64,000 nt of DNA from Puccinia triticina (taxonomy: Eukaryota; Basidiomycota; Pucciniomycetes; Pucciniales; Pucciniaceae), in contig NC_070572.1 in the NCBI RefSeq assembly GCF_026914185.1, positions 1,240,001-1,304,000 on the forward strand, read 5' to 3'. Under the pieces are notes generated by a model. The model had not been told where the DNA came from and made no database searches. It worked only from the letters and a program-made list of their open reading frames with translations. The position numbers and the translations under genes are program-made. Positions within the stretch are counted from its first letter, which is position 1; each line of letters starts with the position of its first letter. Shown here piece by piece: positions 10,335-22,660 of the stretch.

Positions 10335-12379
10335 GCATCCATCATGCAGCAGCTACAATCTAATCAGTTGCAAAATATCACTACAGTTTCTTGGTGTTTC
10401 TGCCACTATATCTCATCCCAGCGTGGGAATTCTTCCAAGATATTGTTAAAAAAATGTTGAAAAGCGCCCAAAGTTTCATTATGTACCTTTACTGACCACA
10501 AAACACCTAAAAATAGGAGCTACAGTCTGATCAGTTTCCAAATATCACTACTTTGGTAGGGTCTTAGTGTTTCTGCCACTATGTCTCATGCCAGCGTGGG
10601 AATTCTTCTACAAAATTATTACAAAAATGTTTAAAATCCCCCAAATTTTCATTATGTACCTTTACTGACCACAAAACCTCCAAATGTAGCAGCTACAGTC
10701 TGATCAGTTCCCAAATATCAATACTTTGGTAGTTTCCTGGTGTTTCTGCCACTATATCTCATTCCAGCATGGGAATCCTTCTGCCATATGGTTACCAAAA
10801 TGTCTAGAGGCCCCCAAAGTTTCATTATGTACCTTTACTGACCACAAAACCTCCAAATGTAGCAGCTACAGTCTGATCAGTTCCCAAATATCACTACTTT
10901 GGTAGTTTCTTGGTGTTTCTGCCACTATATCTCCTCCCAACCTGGGAATCCTCCTGCCATATGGTTACCAAAATGTTCAGAGGCCCCCAAAGATTCATTA
11001 TGTACCTTTACTGACCACAAAACCTCCAAATGTAGAAGCTACAGTCTGATCAGTCCCCAAATATCACTACTTTGGTAGTTTCTTGGTGTTTCTGCCCCTA
11101 TATCTCATCCCAGCGTGGGAATCCTTCTTCCATATGGTTACCAAAATATTTGGAGGCCCCCAAAGATTCATTATTTACCTTTAATCACCACAAAAGCCCC
11201 AAATGTAGAAGCTACAGTCTGATCAGTTCCCAAATATCACTACTTTGGTAGTTTCTTGGTGTTTCTGCCACTACATCTCATCCCAGTGTGGGAATCCTTC
11301 TGCCATGTGGTTACCAAAATTTCAATAGGCCCCCAAACTTTCATTATGTGCCTTCAATCACCACAAAACCCCCAAATGTAGAAGCTACAGTCTCATCAGT
11401 TCCCAAATATCACTACTTTGGTGTTTCTGCCACTATATCTCATCCCAGCGTGGGGATCCTTCTGCCATGTGGTCACCAAAATGTTTACAGGCCCCCAAAG
11501 TTTCAATATGTATCTTTAATCACCACAAAAACCCCAAATGTAGAAGCTACAGTCTGATCAGTTCCCAAATATCACTACTTTGGTAGTTTCTTGGTGTTTC
11601 TGCAACTATATCTCATCCCAGCGTGGGAATCCCGTTCCGTATGGTTACCAAAATGTCAATAGGGCCCCAAACCTTCATTATGTACCTTTAATCACCACAA
11701 AACCCACAAATGTAGAAGCTACAGTCTGATCAGTTCCCAAATATCACTACTTTGGTAGTTTCTTGGTGTTTCTGCCACTATATCTCATCCCAGCTTGGGA
11801 ATCCTTCTTCCATATGGTTACCAAAATGTTTGGAGGCCCCCAAAGATTCATTATTTACCTTTAATCACCACAAAAGCCCCAAATGTAGAAGCTACAGTCT
11901 GATCAGTTCCCAAATATCACTACTTTGGTAGTTTCTTGGTGTTTCTGCCACTATATCTCATCGCAGCGTGGGGATCCTTCTGCAATATGGTCACCAAAAT
12001 GTTGAGAGGCCCCCAAAGATTCATTTTGTACCTTCACTGACCACAAAACCTCCAAATGTAGCAGCTACAGTCTGATTAGTTCCCAAATATCACTACTTTG
12101 GTAGTGTCTTGGTGCTTCTGCCACTATATCTCATCCCAGCGTGGGGATCCTTCTACCATATGGTCACCAAAATGTTGACAGGCCCCCAAAGTTTCATTAT
12201 GTACCTTTAATCACCACAAAAACCCCAAATGTAGAAGATACAGTCTGATCAGTCCCCATATCTCTACTTTGGTAGTTTCTTGGTGTTTCTGCCACTATAT
12301 CTCATCAACGCGTGGGAATCCTTCTGCCATATGGTTAAAATAATTTCAATAGGCCCCTAAAATTTCATATGTACCTTTA
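10335..12379 (+). repeat. Left subterminal array of the CACTA element, unit about 173 bp
   Basis: About 12 units can be counted by the recurring block TGTTTCTGCCACTATATCTC. Other constant parts are CAGTCTGATCAGTTCCC, CCATATGGTTACCAAAATG and TTCATTATGTACCTTTA. Spacing is mostly 171-178 bp. Small ORFs here are shadows. Subterminal repeats in CACTA elements are known transposase-binding sites; that role is inferred here. Confidence 0.85.
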
Positions 12380-13999
12380 GGGTCTTGGAAAAACGACTCC
12401 CAACTTTTGGGAAAACAACTCCCATACGTCGGCGCAACTGTTTTTGGACCAGCGCTCGACGTTGACCTAGACCCTTTTTTTGGGTACGGGTTTTTGGGAG
12501 TCGTCGACCCAAAATATTTTTTTTTGGGAGTCGTTGTGCTAATTTTTTGTATTATTTTTTATTATTTTTAATATGTATAACTTTTTTGTTTCACGTGCTA
12601 GAGACATAAAAATTTGAGAGCACAGAGATTTATGCATAAATTGTACCCCCTGAATTTCTTAGCACCATTGTGTCATCAGAACATGAGATATAAGGGGTGC
12701 GTGTTGGGATTAGTAGGAAAATGACTGCCAGCCATATAAGCTTTTTGTTACACACCCAAAAAGTCCAAAACTTTCAAGAATCTTTCAATAATGCATATAG
12801 TTTGTGCTATCAAATTATTAGCAATATTTTTCCATTGTAGAATGACATATAAGGGGTGCGCGTAGGGCTTAGTAGGAAAATAACCGCCAACCATATAACG
12901 TTTTTGTTACACGCCCAAACAGTCCAAAACTTTCAGGAATCTTTCCATGATGCATATATTTTGTGCTATAAAATTATTAGCAATAGTGTTCCATTGTACA
13001 ATGATGTATAAGGGGTGCGCGGAGGGCTTAGTAGGAAAATGACCACCAAATATCTTTTTTGTTACAGAACCAAACAGTCTAAAAATTTCAGGAAAATTTC
13101 AATGTAGCATATTAAGCCTGCTCCGAAATTCTTAGCCATGGGGTGCAATCAAAATAAGAGATATGAGGTGAGTGCGGATAAAGCCCGCCGCGCACACCCC
13201 ATATCTCCTATTTCTATCACATCAAGTTGCTAAGAATCTAATATCACAAATAATATGCTACATGAAAGATTTCCTGAAATTTTTAGACTGTTTGGGTCTG
13301 TAACAAAAAAAAATGAGGTTTGTGGTCAGTTTCCTACTAAGCCCTCCGTGCACCCCTTATACATCATTGTACAATGGAAAACTATTGCTAATAATCTTAT
13401 AGCACAAAATATATGCATCATGGAAAGATTCCTGAAAGTTTTGGACTGTTTGGGTGTGTAACAAAAAAGTTATATGGTTGGCGGTCATTTTCCTACTAAG
13501 CCCTACGCGCACCCCTTATATGTCATTCTACAATGGAAAAATATTGCTAATAATTTGATAGCACAAACTATATGCATTATTGAAAGATTCCTGAAAGTTT
13601 TGGACTTTTTGGGTGTGTAGCAAAAAACCTGTATGGCTGGTGGTCATTTTCCTACTAAGCCCAACACGCACCCCTTATATCTCATGTTTGGATGACACAC
13701 TATTGCTAAGAAATTCAGGGGGTACAATTTATGCATAAATCTATGTGCTCTCAAATCTTCATGTCTCTAGTACGTGGAATAAAAAAGTTATACATATCAA
13801 AAATAATAAAAAATCCAAGTTTATTAAAATCACAGAAACATGGAATGCAAGATCAAAGTTTCTGCCTATGGGCTATTCCCACTAGCAAAAACCCACACAG
13901 AACTGAAATTAATCCCCAAACACCCCGGAGGGCACCTCGGATTGACCCTCCAGCCCGTGCCGCAGCAACAGGCAAAAGAGGGTCGGTCAAATGTTAAAA

Positions 14000-14110
14000 C
14001 AAAGAGGCCCCAATCAAATGATTAGCGGGCTACAGGGAGGGGGTAGGACAAAACCGGATCCCCTGGCGTTCACCTCCACCCATGAGCCTCTATTTAAAGC
14101 TATCCACACC
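14000..14110 (-). promoter_or_regulatory. Helitron 1 outward-facing TATA-like module
   Basis: On the minus strand, CTTTAAATAGAGG (near 14087-14099) is followed by a conserved block with GTCCTACCCCCTCCCTG and a CTAATCA/TGATT hairpin. The same order occurs at the 5' ends of Helitrons 2 and 3. It points out of the element across its 5' terminus. Promoter activity is inferred. Confidence 0.4.
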
Positions 14111-14469
14111 CTTGCCTTCGTCCCAAAATCACTAATCCATCCAGCTCCACGGACCCGTCTCGCCACCAAGCCCAGCCGCATTTCCAGGAGCATCACCCAT
14201 GGACCCCTCACCAAATCTTCCGACACACCCCAACACACATGGTCATTCTCACCCCGCACGTGTCTCCATAACCACAGTTGGAAGGTTCGCACCCTTTGCT
14301 CCTGGCCCCGTCGTCACTTCTCAGCCCACATCACCGCCCCTTCGCAGCTGACACATTTTGTTGTACTTTTTTTGACATTAGTGAATCAATCAGCTGACTC
14401 GCCCGCGCCACGAATGCACCCTCCTGCCCGACTTGGTCAACTTTGCCGTTGATATAACAACGTACCCTT

Positions 14470-15215
14470 GCCAACCCACCTCAACATAGGGTGAATCACG
14501 TTGTCATCGACGTACCTGAAATTCTGGGATTTGGGGGGGTTCAAACACATCCGATCAATATGGGAGAAGTATTATGAAGAGGCGGATGCGATATGGGTGT
14601 GAGATAGTCAGGACCGATTCCAAAACGGATGGAAATGCTCGGAATAGCCATGAAGCCCGAGGTGGATCGGGTGGTGATTCAACGGGAAAGGGGAAAGCAA
14701 AAGCTGTCAACGAGTCTCCCACTGGATCAGAACGCGGCGAAGGATGGGCCGAGCTCAAAAAAGATCTTCAGCATCCCTCCATTGCTCACTCCAACATCCC
14801 CGTCCTCGTCATCGCCAACAAACAAGACCGCGAAGCTCGCCCACTGCCTAGACAAAAGTCCGCTGCTTACGACCCCCCTCTGCAATCTTCCACCTCCACT
14901 TCCGAAGTCAATCTTGAGGACCAACATCATCAACAACTCAATCCAATGATTGTCGAAGAAATCAAATCAATGTTCAATCCCTTGGTCATGGAATCTGAGA
15001 TATCTGAAAAGGCGCGATCTTTAAGTCTCAGTGAAGCTAACGTTCTTGGAGCTTCCTCCTCAACTGGGTATGTCCTTCTGAAAGCTTTTGAAAAAAGACA
15101 TATCAACAATCTCATTGTAGTGTAAGTTTATGGAACTGACAGACTCGATTGTTGGTCTGGAACGTATTGGTATTTTGATTCTTACAGGCAAGGGATTAGA
15201 GAAGCCATTAACTGA
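14470..15215 (+). pseudogene. Arf-family small GTPase pseudogene (ARFRP1/Arl-like), captured in Helitron 1
   Basis: Recognisable Arf pieces occur in order but in shifting frames: LKFWDLGG at about 14516 (G3 box region), HIRSIWEKYYEEADA (switch 2), a frame change, then IPVLVIANKQD at about 14797 (G4 NKQD box). These are followed by VEEIKSMFNPL and, after a probable intron (GT at 15122 to AG at 15187), GIREAIN-stop at 15213. A TGA interrupts the stretch near 14600 and the P-loop end is missing. The insertion between NKQD and VEEIK is Ser-rich and unlike ordinary Arfs; ARFRP1/Arl3 is the closest guess. A gene fragment caught by the Helitron, not functional. Confidence 0.65.
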
Positions 15216-16197
15216 TTGTTCTTCAGAGTAGCCACCAAAGCCTCAAAGGTCAATCGCGCAAAACACAACACCTAAAAGATCAGCAGAACTTACTCAAACA
15301 ACAGCAGCAAGAACAACTAAGATTGGATCATTATTTTCAACTTTCTACTAATGAACATTTGACTGTCAATCATAACAGGGAACCTTCCTCTCTAAAAACC
15401 AATTTCATCAAATTGGTTGACTTGAGTAAATTTAATCATTCTACTTCTTCTACTTGATTTACTCTTTTTTCAATTGGTCTGTGTGTATATGTGTGTTTGT
15501 GTCTATGGTAGTTTGTCTATACTCTTGTAACAATTAAATTAGCCATTTCTTTTACCCTGAAAAGGTGGGGCAATGGATTAACTATCATTCAGATAGATCT
15601 GCTTCCTGTAATCTGAAAGATCTGAATATCCTTCTTGGTGGGCCACACAATCTATATAGGCTCAAGCTGATGAAATTATGAGATCAGTGGGGTTATTGGT
15701 TGGGGGTATACATAACCTTATCCAAGTGGTTGACTGTGTTGTACAATTTATCACTTCAAATATTTTCCAATGCATTCATTTTTTGCCCAACAGAAAAATT
15801 AAACTGTGAGATTACAACATATCACCTCAAAGAATGTGTGCATTTAGCATTCAAAAACATGAAAACATAAAATACCACTGCTGAGTAAAGAAACTAAGGC
15901 TGCTGAGTACAAACATTACTGTTGCTGAGTACAAAAAGTAATGTTGCTGGCTGAAGAATAGTGGAGCTGGGCATCTGGGCTCTGCAGCGGCGCAGCCGCC
16001 TTGGCCTCTAGTAATACAAAAAATTAGCACAACAACTCCCAAAAAAAAAATATTTTGGGTCGACGACTCCCAAAAAACCCGTACCCAAAAAAAGGGTCTA
16101 GGTCGTCGTCAAGCGCTGGTCGAAAAATAGTCGCGCCAACGTATGGGAGTCGTTTTCCCAAAAGTTGGGAGTCGTTTTTCCAAGACCCGTACCTTTA

Positions 16198-16546
16198 ATA
16201 TATGGCAGAAGGATCCCCACGCTGGGATGAGATATAGTGGCAGAAACATCAAGAAACTACAAAAGTAGTGATATTTGGGAACTGATGAGACTGTAGCTTC
16301 TACATTTGGGGGTTTTGTGGTGATTCAAAGTACATAATGAATCTTTGAGCGCCTCTAAACATTTTGGTAACCATATGGCAGAAGGATTCCCACGGTGGGA
16401 TGAGATATAGTGGCAGAAACACCAAGAAACTACCAAAGTAGTGATATTTGGGAACTGATGAGACTGTAGCTTCTACATTTGGGGGTTTTGTGCTGATTAA
16501 AGGTACACAATGAATGTTTGGGGGCCTATTGAAATTTTGGTAACCA
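16198..16546 (-). repeat. Start of the right-arm (inverted) 173-bp array
   Basis: Two units in reverse orientation (GGCAGAAACACCAAGAAAC). The array then breaks at 16546, where Helitron 2 is inserted, and resumes at 21168. Confidence 0.8.
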
Positions 16547-16652
16547 CTAGAGGCCAAGGCGGCTTCGCCGCTGCAGGGGAGCAGTTCATGCCCAATCTTC
16601 TCTCTCTCTCCCATGTTCAAAGTCAAGCCAGATTCACCAGCCAGCCCCTTCC

Positions 16653-16653
<1 letters not shown>

Positions 16654-16695
<42 letters not shown>
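16654..16695. repeat. Poly(C) run of 42
   Basis: An uninterrupted run of 42 C (G on the other strand) inside Helitron 2, just inside its 3' end. The true length may differ because such runs are hard to sequence. Confidence 0.85.
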
Positions 16696-18869
16696 ATTGA
16701 AGGTGTGCCTGGGTGCAAGGTTGTGGGGTGGGAGCAGCCATGGGCCACTGCACTACACTAACGCTGTTGGAAAATAATTGTTAGCGTAGCCATTTTATTG
16801 ACTCCCAAATTCATGTTGTTTGTTATATCTGGTACAAGTATCCATAATAGCAATAACAAGAAATAACAGCAATAACAACAATGACAGGCCTTTTATTGCT
16901 ACTAACAGGATAAAATAACAGTTATTGCTGTTATCTATCACTATTTCCTGGGCAAGTTCCTGTATTTTTAGCAAAAAGATAAGATCACAGAAAACATTGA
17001 AATTGTCAGCTGGTTTTGGCTACACTACGCTACACTAACAAATAATGTTAGTGTATTGGCCCACTTTTGGTGGGGGGACTTAAGGTTATGACAAGAATAT
17101 TCATTGGGGAACTTGGAATAAGATGGGAATTTCTAGGTTCAAGGAACAGCCGGGGAAAATATGTTATCCCAGCTTCCCAGCTCAACTGGTTTACTCTGTG
17201 ACAGTATTTCATGATGTGTTCATCTTTTTGAATGATGACTTTATGATATTTATAACCCAGGTCAATTTGTATATGGTGCAAAAAATAACTTAACAATGGA
17301 TGGAATTTAATTATCTAAAATTGCCAACCAAAACCTTTTTCAGTGGTGTTACACAAGCACACTGGGAGTGGGCTGGAGAGCCTAAGGAACTTCCAGGACC
17401 AAACACAGTGGGGTTTGATTACAGGTTGAATGACTGGTTCAGAGGGAGGGAGCTGAGTTGTGCCCAGAGGAAGAGAGAGAGGGAAAGACAAGCAAAAGAA
17501 TGTATGAAAAAAGAGAAGAGCTTCCCTGGCTCAGAGAAAAGGAGGCCAGTTCTCTCATGAGCCAGGGATGCCAGCCACCCATCTAGCTACAAGCTTGTGA
17601 CATGCTAGGGTACATGCGTGACTCCTTGTGAACCCCAAGGGAGGAGGGTTTCTACAGGAATGCAGTCATATCTGGTGATTGTCAACTCTTGGGATAGGGG
17701 AGACTGATCTATAAATTGAAATGTGATCAACAGGTGCTCCATTTGAATCATGAAGCTAGAAATGCAGATGTGTCATAGGGAGTGTGATTTCACAAGTTGA
17801 TCACTGAAAGAATTATCAAAAACAAAACAGGTGGCCTGGTCAGTTATTAAAAAAACAAACTCCTGAAATTTTATATCATCAGTTTAACAACAAAACATGA
17901 TTGGATTTTTGCTATTTAGTGACTAAACAATTTTTATATATGCCTTGATTGGGTGATATTGATCAGAGATCACAATTTATTCCAGAAAATTCATGCATCA
18001 TGCTTCTTTAGCAATTGTAGAGTCCACCCTGACTCATGGCAGTTGGCCTTTTGGGCACACCAATCATGAGCCAATCTAGACAAAAAAGACTGTCCATATA
18101 ATCTATTGATGGAAATTATATACACTGGATGACATGCTTGAGAAACGCTAAGTTGAAGGACAAAGACAATGAGGGGTAGAGAATACAGATCATGTTGAGG
18201 GAGGGTGGGGGAGGTTGAGGATGGAGTGGGTTAGAGAAGCTTGCTCTAGGCAATGTTTGAGGTGATGCTACCCATGAGCTCAATGGATTCAGACTTAGCA
18301 GGTCTGGAGAGGGAGGGGAAGGCTCTTGCAAGCATTAAGGTGCCCAAGAATATGGTGAGCTTGCTGCCCGATTTGCGCGGGGCGGAGGGGTCACCCCTGA
18401 GACATTGATTAGCTCAGTGATCTTCTCTGAAGCGCTCGTGGTAACTCCGCCAATCTACTCTCCCTCCCCGTTGCCGTCGATAATTACAAGCCCACCACGA
18501 CCGGCGGCAAAAAACTGTTCTTCATGCGCAACTTCAGGGTCTTGCCTGGGGATATCAGCGGCACCAAATCACCAAACGCCTTCCCTCAGGGCCTTGGTCT
18601 GGCTTCCCACAGAGCTGTTCCAAAAGCAAGTTCCCCACACGCGTTGGCCGCGCAGGATCCAGGCCGAGTACTTCAGTTGGTAATACAGATCCGTGTGTGG
18701 GGCTAGTGTCATTGAGGACGTGGCTGGGCGAGATGGGGCTAAGGCTACTGGCGGCGACGGGTGTCAGCGGGTGGCAGAGGGCGCGGATGGCTGGGCAATG
18801 GGTGTACAAAACCAAGGAGCATGTTATATAAAACATGCCTGTATCATGATTCATTAGATGCAATTGTGG

Positions 18870-19460
18870 GGAGCCATCCAATTCCCCAATACAGTTGGCT
18901 GTTGCTTTGATAGCTACGGGATTGGAGACATCACCTTGATACATCAGCCCTTGATACATCAGCAGACGAAGAGAGAAAAAATAAGCCAGAGAAAAATAGA
19001 GAAGCGAAGATTGAGTAGCTGAAGAGTGGGGCAAACCAATATCAAGGACAACAACGGTCATGTATTTGACAGCAAGGTCTCCCCAAGTACCTTGCCCAGA
19101 CCATTGCTGCCGCCGGTGAGGAGGAAAACCTGATCATTCCAGTCAATCTGATCGCGCGACCGGCACTGGTTCCTCCAGGCTTGCAAGCTCCAACAGACGG
19201 TCGTGCAGAGGAGCACGCAGGCCATGAAGCGGACCAACGAGTCGCAGAACACAGTGGCATCGATCTTCTGGTTGAAGCTGCGTGAAGTTGATTGCGGGCT
19301 GAGCTTGGTTGAACCAGGTGGGGGAAGGTGCGGGGGGCAGAGAAACGGGGGGGGGGGGATTGTGGAGCTCGTGGTTCTCCATGTAGGCGGACTTTGGGAT
19401 CTCCTTCCGTTGGCGTAGCAGATTGGTTTTGGTGTGGGCCTTAGCCCCGCCCTTCTCAAC
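18870..19460 (-). pseudogene. Short-chain dehydrogenase/reductase (SDR) N-terminal fragment in Helitron 2
   Basis: Minus-strand reading gives a hydrophobic segment (FMACVLLCTTVCWSL), then DQVFLLTGGSNGLGKVLGE near 19090-19145. TGGSNGLG fits the TGxxxGxG cofactor-binding loop of SDRs. A one-base shift near 19070 leads into MTVVVLDIG (second beta strand). Further on, YQGDVSNPVAIKATA fits the third strand with the Asp-Val pair. The catalytic Tyr-Lys part is missing. A 14-bp tandem duplication sits near 18935-18965. The membrane anchor and loop resemble ER-bound SDR16C/DHRS-type enzymes, but only the family is certain. Confidence 0.65.
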
Positions 19461-20839
19461 TAAAGTTTAGGATGAAAGATCAGACGAAGCGAGAGGGTGA
19501 GGAAGAATGTTAGATGGTGGAGCGCAAGATGATGAGTTTAAATGTCAGGTTTTAAGTCATACATACCCCCTTTTGCCAAATGCGATCGATCCGGATCAAT
19601 CAACAATGTACCTGTTGTTCGCATAGTAAACAACTTCAGAACTCTGAGAATGAAATTTAATCTGCCAGCAGGTTAAGTGTGGAGGTGGTTCTGTTCCGCT
19701 TGAGGTTATTTTAAGGAGCTAGGCTGGCTTCAATTTCTATCACCTGATTGCCCGAGGGGCAAAGCTGACATACACGCGCATCGGACTCATTCCCGGCTCG
19801 CTTGACGCAGGCATCTGAGGATTGTTAAGAATGCCCATCAAGCGGAGTGCACCCAGTGTACATAGGCATTGGAGAACAAGCACTCCTCAGTAATTCCCCT
19901 GGGATGCGCGTACGGACAGTTAGGTCCCAGGGAGACTCCAGAGTTTTTTTTTTTTTGCGAGGCGGAATGGTACATCCCTGAATCAGAATAAGTGCGGTTT
20001 CTTTGTGCATCAGAAGCACACCACCTCCAATCAACGCGTCTCGCCGCGAGGGGCGTGAGGTATACACAATAAGGAAAGGCTCTGCGGACTGAAAGGAGAC
20101 GAGAGAGAAGCAGCGATATTCCACTTACGAGGCTTGCGAGGTTATGTACAGCTAGGAGCTGCCTCCTTCGGGGCGGTGTCGAGTCTACCAAGTGGAGGAG
20201 ACACCTCTGGAGTCAAGCTTCTCGGGTTATTTTCTGACCGGCCGCAAGGAATGGGCCAGAAAGAGTGCAGCGTTTCTGGACACAGAGTCAATCGCGAAGC
20301 GGCGGGAAAGAGTGCCAAAAAGAAGATCAGTACTTCTTGCTGCAAGGACAAGACACGGCTGCGAGCTAGCTCTCCTTACTTGAGCTGTTGGTGATCACGG
20401 CTGAGGGGATGGAGCAGTTGGGGTTGAAGTCAGAGGGGCATGAGCGACGTGGGCGGTATGAGGAGGAGCGGGTGGGGATGATGGCTGGCGGACAAAGCTG
20501 GGTGACCTGGGCCATACGCTGTAATGGTGGTGCGGCAGTTTGATCAGCTTTCAGCGTCATGTTTCTGTCCACATCAGTGGCGAGGCCCCAAGGGTACGGT
20601 GGGCATTGGTGTGACATTGACAAGGAGATCGCGACGCCGGATCCGGCTATGAAGAGTCTTGCAAGAAGGGTTTCTTGGCAGGGCTTGCTTCATCTTGCCT
20701 GGATGCCTTGTGACGGTTGAGAAGCCAACTGCTTGATTGAACAAGAATCGCCAAGGCAGTGGAGACGGTCCGTGGGGGTTGGTTTTGTCTGTGGCGTTTA
20801 TGTAGTTGAGCTGGCAACAAGTGCGGCTGGATAACTACC

Positions 20840-21010
20840 CAGTCGAGCGGGTATATAAGGCGGCCACCATGTCCAGCAGGAATGTCCCCCAGGGGTTCCG
20901 GTTTCGTCCGCCCCCTCCCTGGAAGCCCCCTAGTTGCTTGATTAGGCCCCTCCTTGACAGCTCTTTCACAGAGTCTTTCACCACCGGCCCTTTTTTGCTT
21001 GTTGCTCCGG
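20840..21010 (+). promoter_or_regulatory. Helitron 2 outward-facing TATA-like module
   Basis: GGGTATATAAGGCGG near 20848-20862 is followed by GGTTTCGTCC, CCCTCCCTGG and the pair CCTAGTTGC/TTGATTAGG. It lies about 310 bp inside the 5' terminus and points outward. The same module sits in Helitrons 1 and 3. Confidence 0.4.
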
Positions 21011-21167
21011 CACAGCTGGAGGGTCATCCATAGGGCCTTTGGGTCTTTGGGGATATTTTCAACTGCTCTCGAAATTGTGTGCTCTTCTGTTGTGTTATTT
21101 TTGAATTGGAAATACGCCAAAACTTAGATCTAGGTTTCCACATTTGTGTGGATTTAAGAAACTTGGA

Positions 21168-22660
21168 TATGGCAGAAAGAGTCCCATGCTGGGATGAGAT
21201 ATAGTGGCAGAAACACCAAGAAACTACCAAATTAGTGACATTTGGGAACTGATCAGACTTCAGCTGCTACATTTGGGGGTTTTGTTGTGATTAAAGGTAC
21301 AAAATGAATCTTTGGGGCCTCTAAACATTTTGGTAACCATATGCTAGAAGGATTCCCACGCTGGGATGAGATATAGTGGCAGAAACACCAAGAAACTACC
21401 AAAGTAGTGATATTTGGGAACTGATCAGACTGTAGCTTCTACATTTGGGGGTTTTGTGGTGATTAAAGGTACATAATAAATCTTTGGGAGCCTCTCAACA
21501 TTTTGGTAACCATATGGCAGAAGGATTCCCACATTGGGAGGAGATATAGTGGCAGAAACACCAAGAAACTACCAAAGGAGTGATATTTGGGAACTGATCA
21601 GACTGTAGCTTCTACATTTGGGGGTTTTGTGGTCAGTAAAGGTACATAATGAAACTCTGGGGGCCTCTCAACATTTTTTTAACCATATGGAAGAAGGATT
21701 CCGACCCTGGGATGAGATATAGTGGCAGAAACACCAAGAAACTACCAAAGTAGTGATATTCGGGAACTGATCAGACTGTAGCTGCTACATTTGGGGGTTT
21801 TGTGGTCGTTAAAGGTATTGAATGAGTCTTTGGGGGCCTATAAACATTTTGGTAACCATATGGCAGAAGGATTCCCACTCTGGGATGAGATATAGTGGCA
21901 GAAACACCAAGAAACTACCAAAGTAGTGATATTTGGGAACTGATGAGACTGCAGCTGCTACATTTGCAGGTTTTGTGGTCAGTAAAGGTACATAATGAAA
22001 CTCTGGGGGCCTTTAACATTTTTTTAACCATATGGTAGAAGGATTCCCACCCTGGGATGAGATATAGTGGCAAAAACACCAAGAAACTGCCAAAGTAGTG
22101 ATAGTTGGGGACTGATCAGACTGTAGCTGCTACAGTTGGAGGCTTTGTGGTCAGTAAAGGTACATAATGAAACTTTGGGGGCCTGTAAACATTTTTGTAA
22201 GCATGTGGCAGAAGGATTCCCAGTCTGGGATGAGATATAGTGGCAGAAACACCAAGAAACTACCAAAGTAGTGATATTTGGAAACCGGTCAGACTGTAGC
22301 TGCTACATTGAGGGGTTTTGTGGTCAGTAAAGGTACATAATGAAACTTTGGGGGCTTGTAAAAATTTTGGTAATAATATTGCAGAAGAATTCCCACGCTG
22401 GGATGAGATATAGTGGCAGAAACACTAAGAACCTACCAAAGTAGTGATATTTGGAAACTGATCAGACTGTAGCTGCTAAGTTTAGGTGTTTTGTGGTCAG
22501 TAAAGGTAAATAATGAAACGTTGGGCACTTTTCAACATTTTTATCACAATATCTTGGAAGAATTCCCACACTGGGATGAGATTTAGTGGCAGAAACACCA
22601 AGAAACTACCACAGTAGTGATATTTGGCAACTGATTAGATTGTAGCTGCTGAATAATGGA
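21168..22660 (-). repeat. Right subterminal array of the CACTA element, unit about 173 bp
   Basis: About nine units in inverted orientation relative to 10335-12379, with the same constant blocks. From 22660 to 23310 follows the unique AT-rich arm that mirrors 9726-10335. Confidence 0.85.

Larger units (their letters stand above)
13814..16011 (+). mobile_element. Helitron 1 (non-autonomous), carries an Arf-like gene fragment
   Basis: Begins TCCAAGTTTATT after an A (13813) and ends CTAG (16008-16011) before a T. About 10 bp upstream of CTAG is the hairpin GCGGC-GCA-GCCGC. The uninterrupted fold-back copy shows the empty site (AAAAAATAATAC near 6925). These are the standard Helitron marks: TC start, CTRR end, 3' hairpin, insertion between A and T, no duplication. 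No Rep/helicase is encoded. Confidence 0.85.
12380..16188. mobile_element. Fold-back DNA transposon, copy 2, split by a Helitron
   Basis: Same ends and body as the copy at 5328-7097. It is flanked by a perfect 9-bp duplication GTACCTTTA (12371-12379 and 16189-16197), which lies inside the 173-bp repeat unit of the CACTA element. The body is interrupted at 13814-16011. The 9-bp duplication favours a Mutator-like origin. No transposase ORF. Confidence 0.85.
16547..21167 (-). mobile_element. Helitron 2 (non-autonomous, minus strand), carries a dehydrogenase fragment
   Basis: Read on the minus strand it begins TCCAAGTTTCTTAAATCCAC at 21167 and ends with hairpin GCGGC-GAA-GCCGC, CTTGGCCT and CTAG (16550-16547). 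It lies between A and T of the array's CCATATGG motif. Both ends match Helitron 1, so they form one family. Inside are a 42-base poly-C, an LTR fragment near 17500 related to the LTR at 36635, and the SDR pseudogene. No Rep/helicase ORF. The rest (17600-18850, 19480-20820) shows no gene I can support. Confidence 0.85.

Noticed and set aside
10213..11557. ORFs inside the 173-bp arrays
   Set aside because: They follow the repeat unit and are interrupted in most copies.
13731..14452. ORFs of 88 and 153 codons at the start of Helitron 1
   Set aside because: They cross the fold-back/Helitron junction or the non-coding 5' module; no domain.
16737..17066. Possible MITE with ends like GGGCCA...CACTAACA
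   Set aside because: The inverted ends match only loosely and no target duplication is visible; it is left inside Helitron 2.
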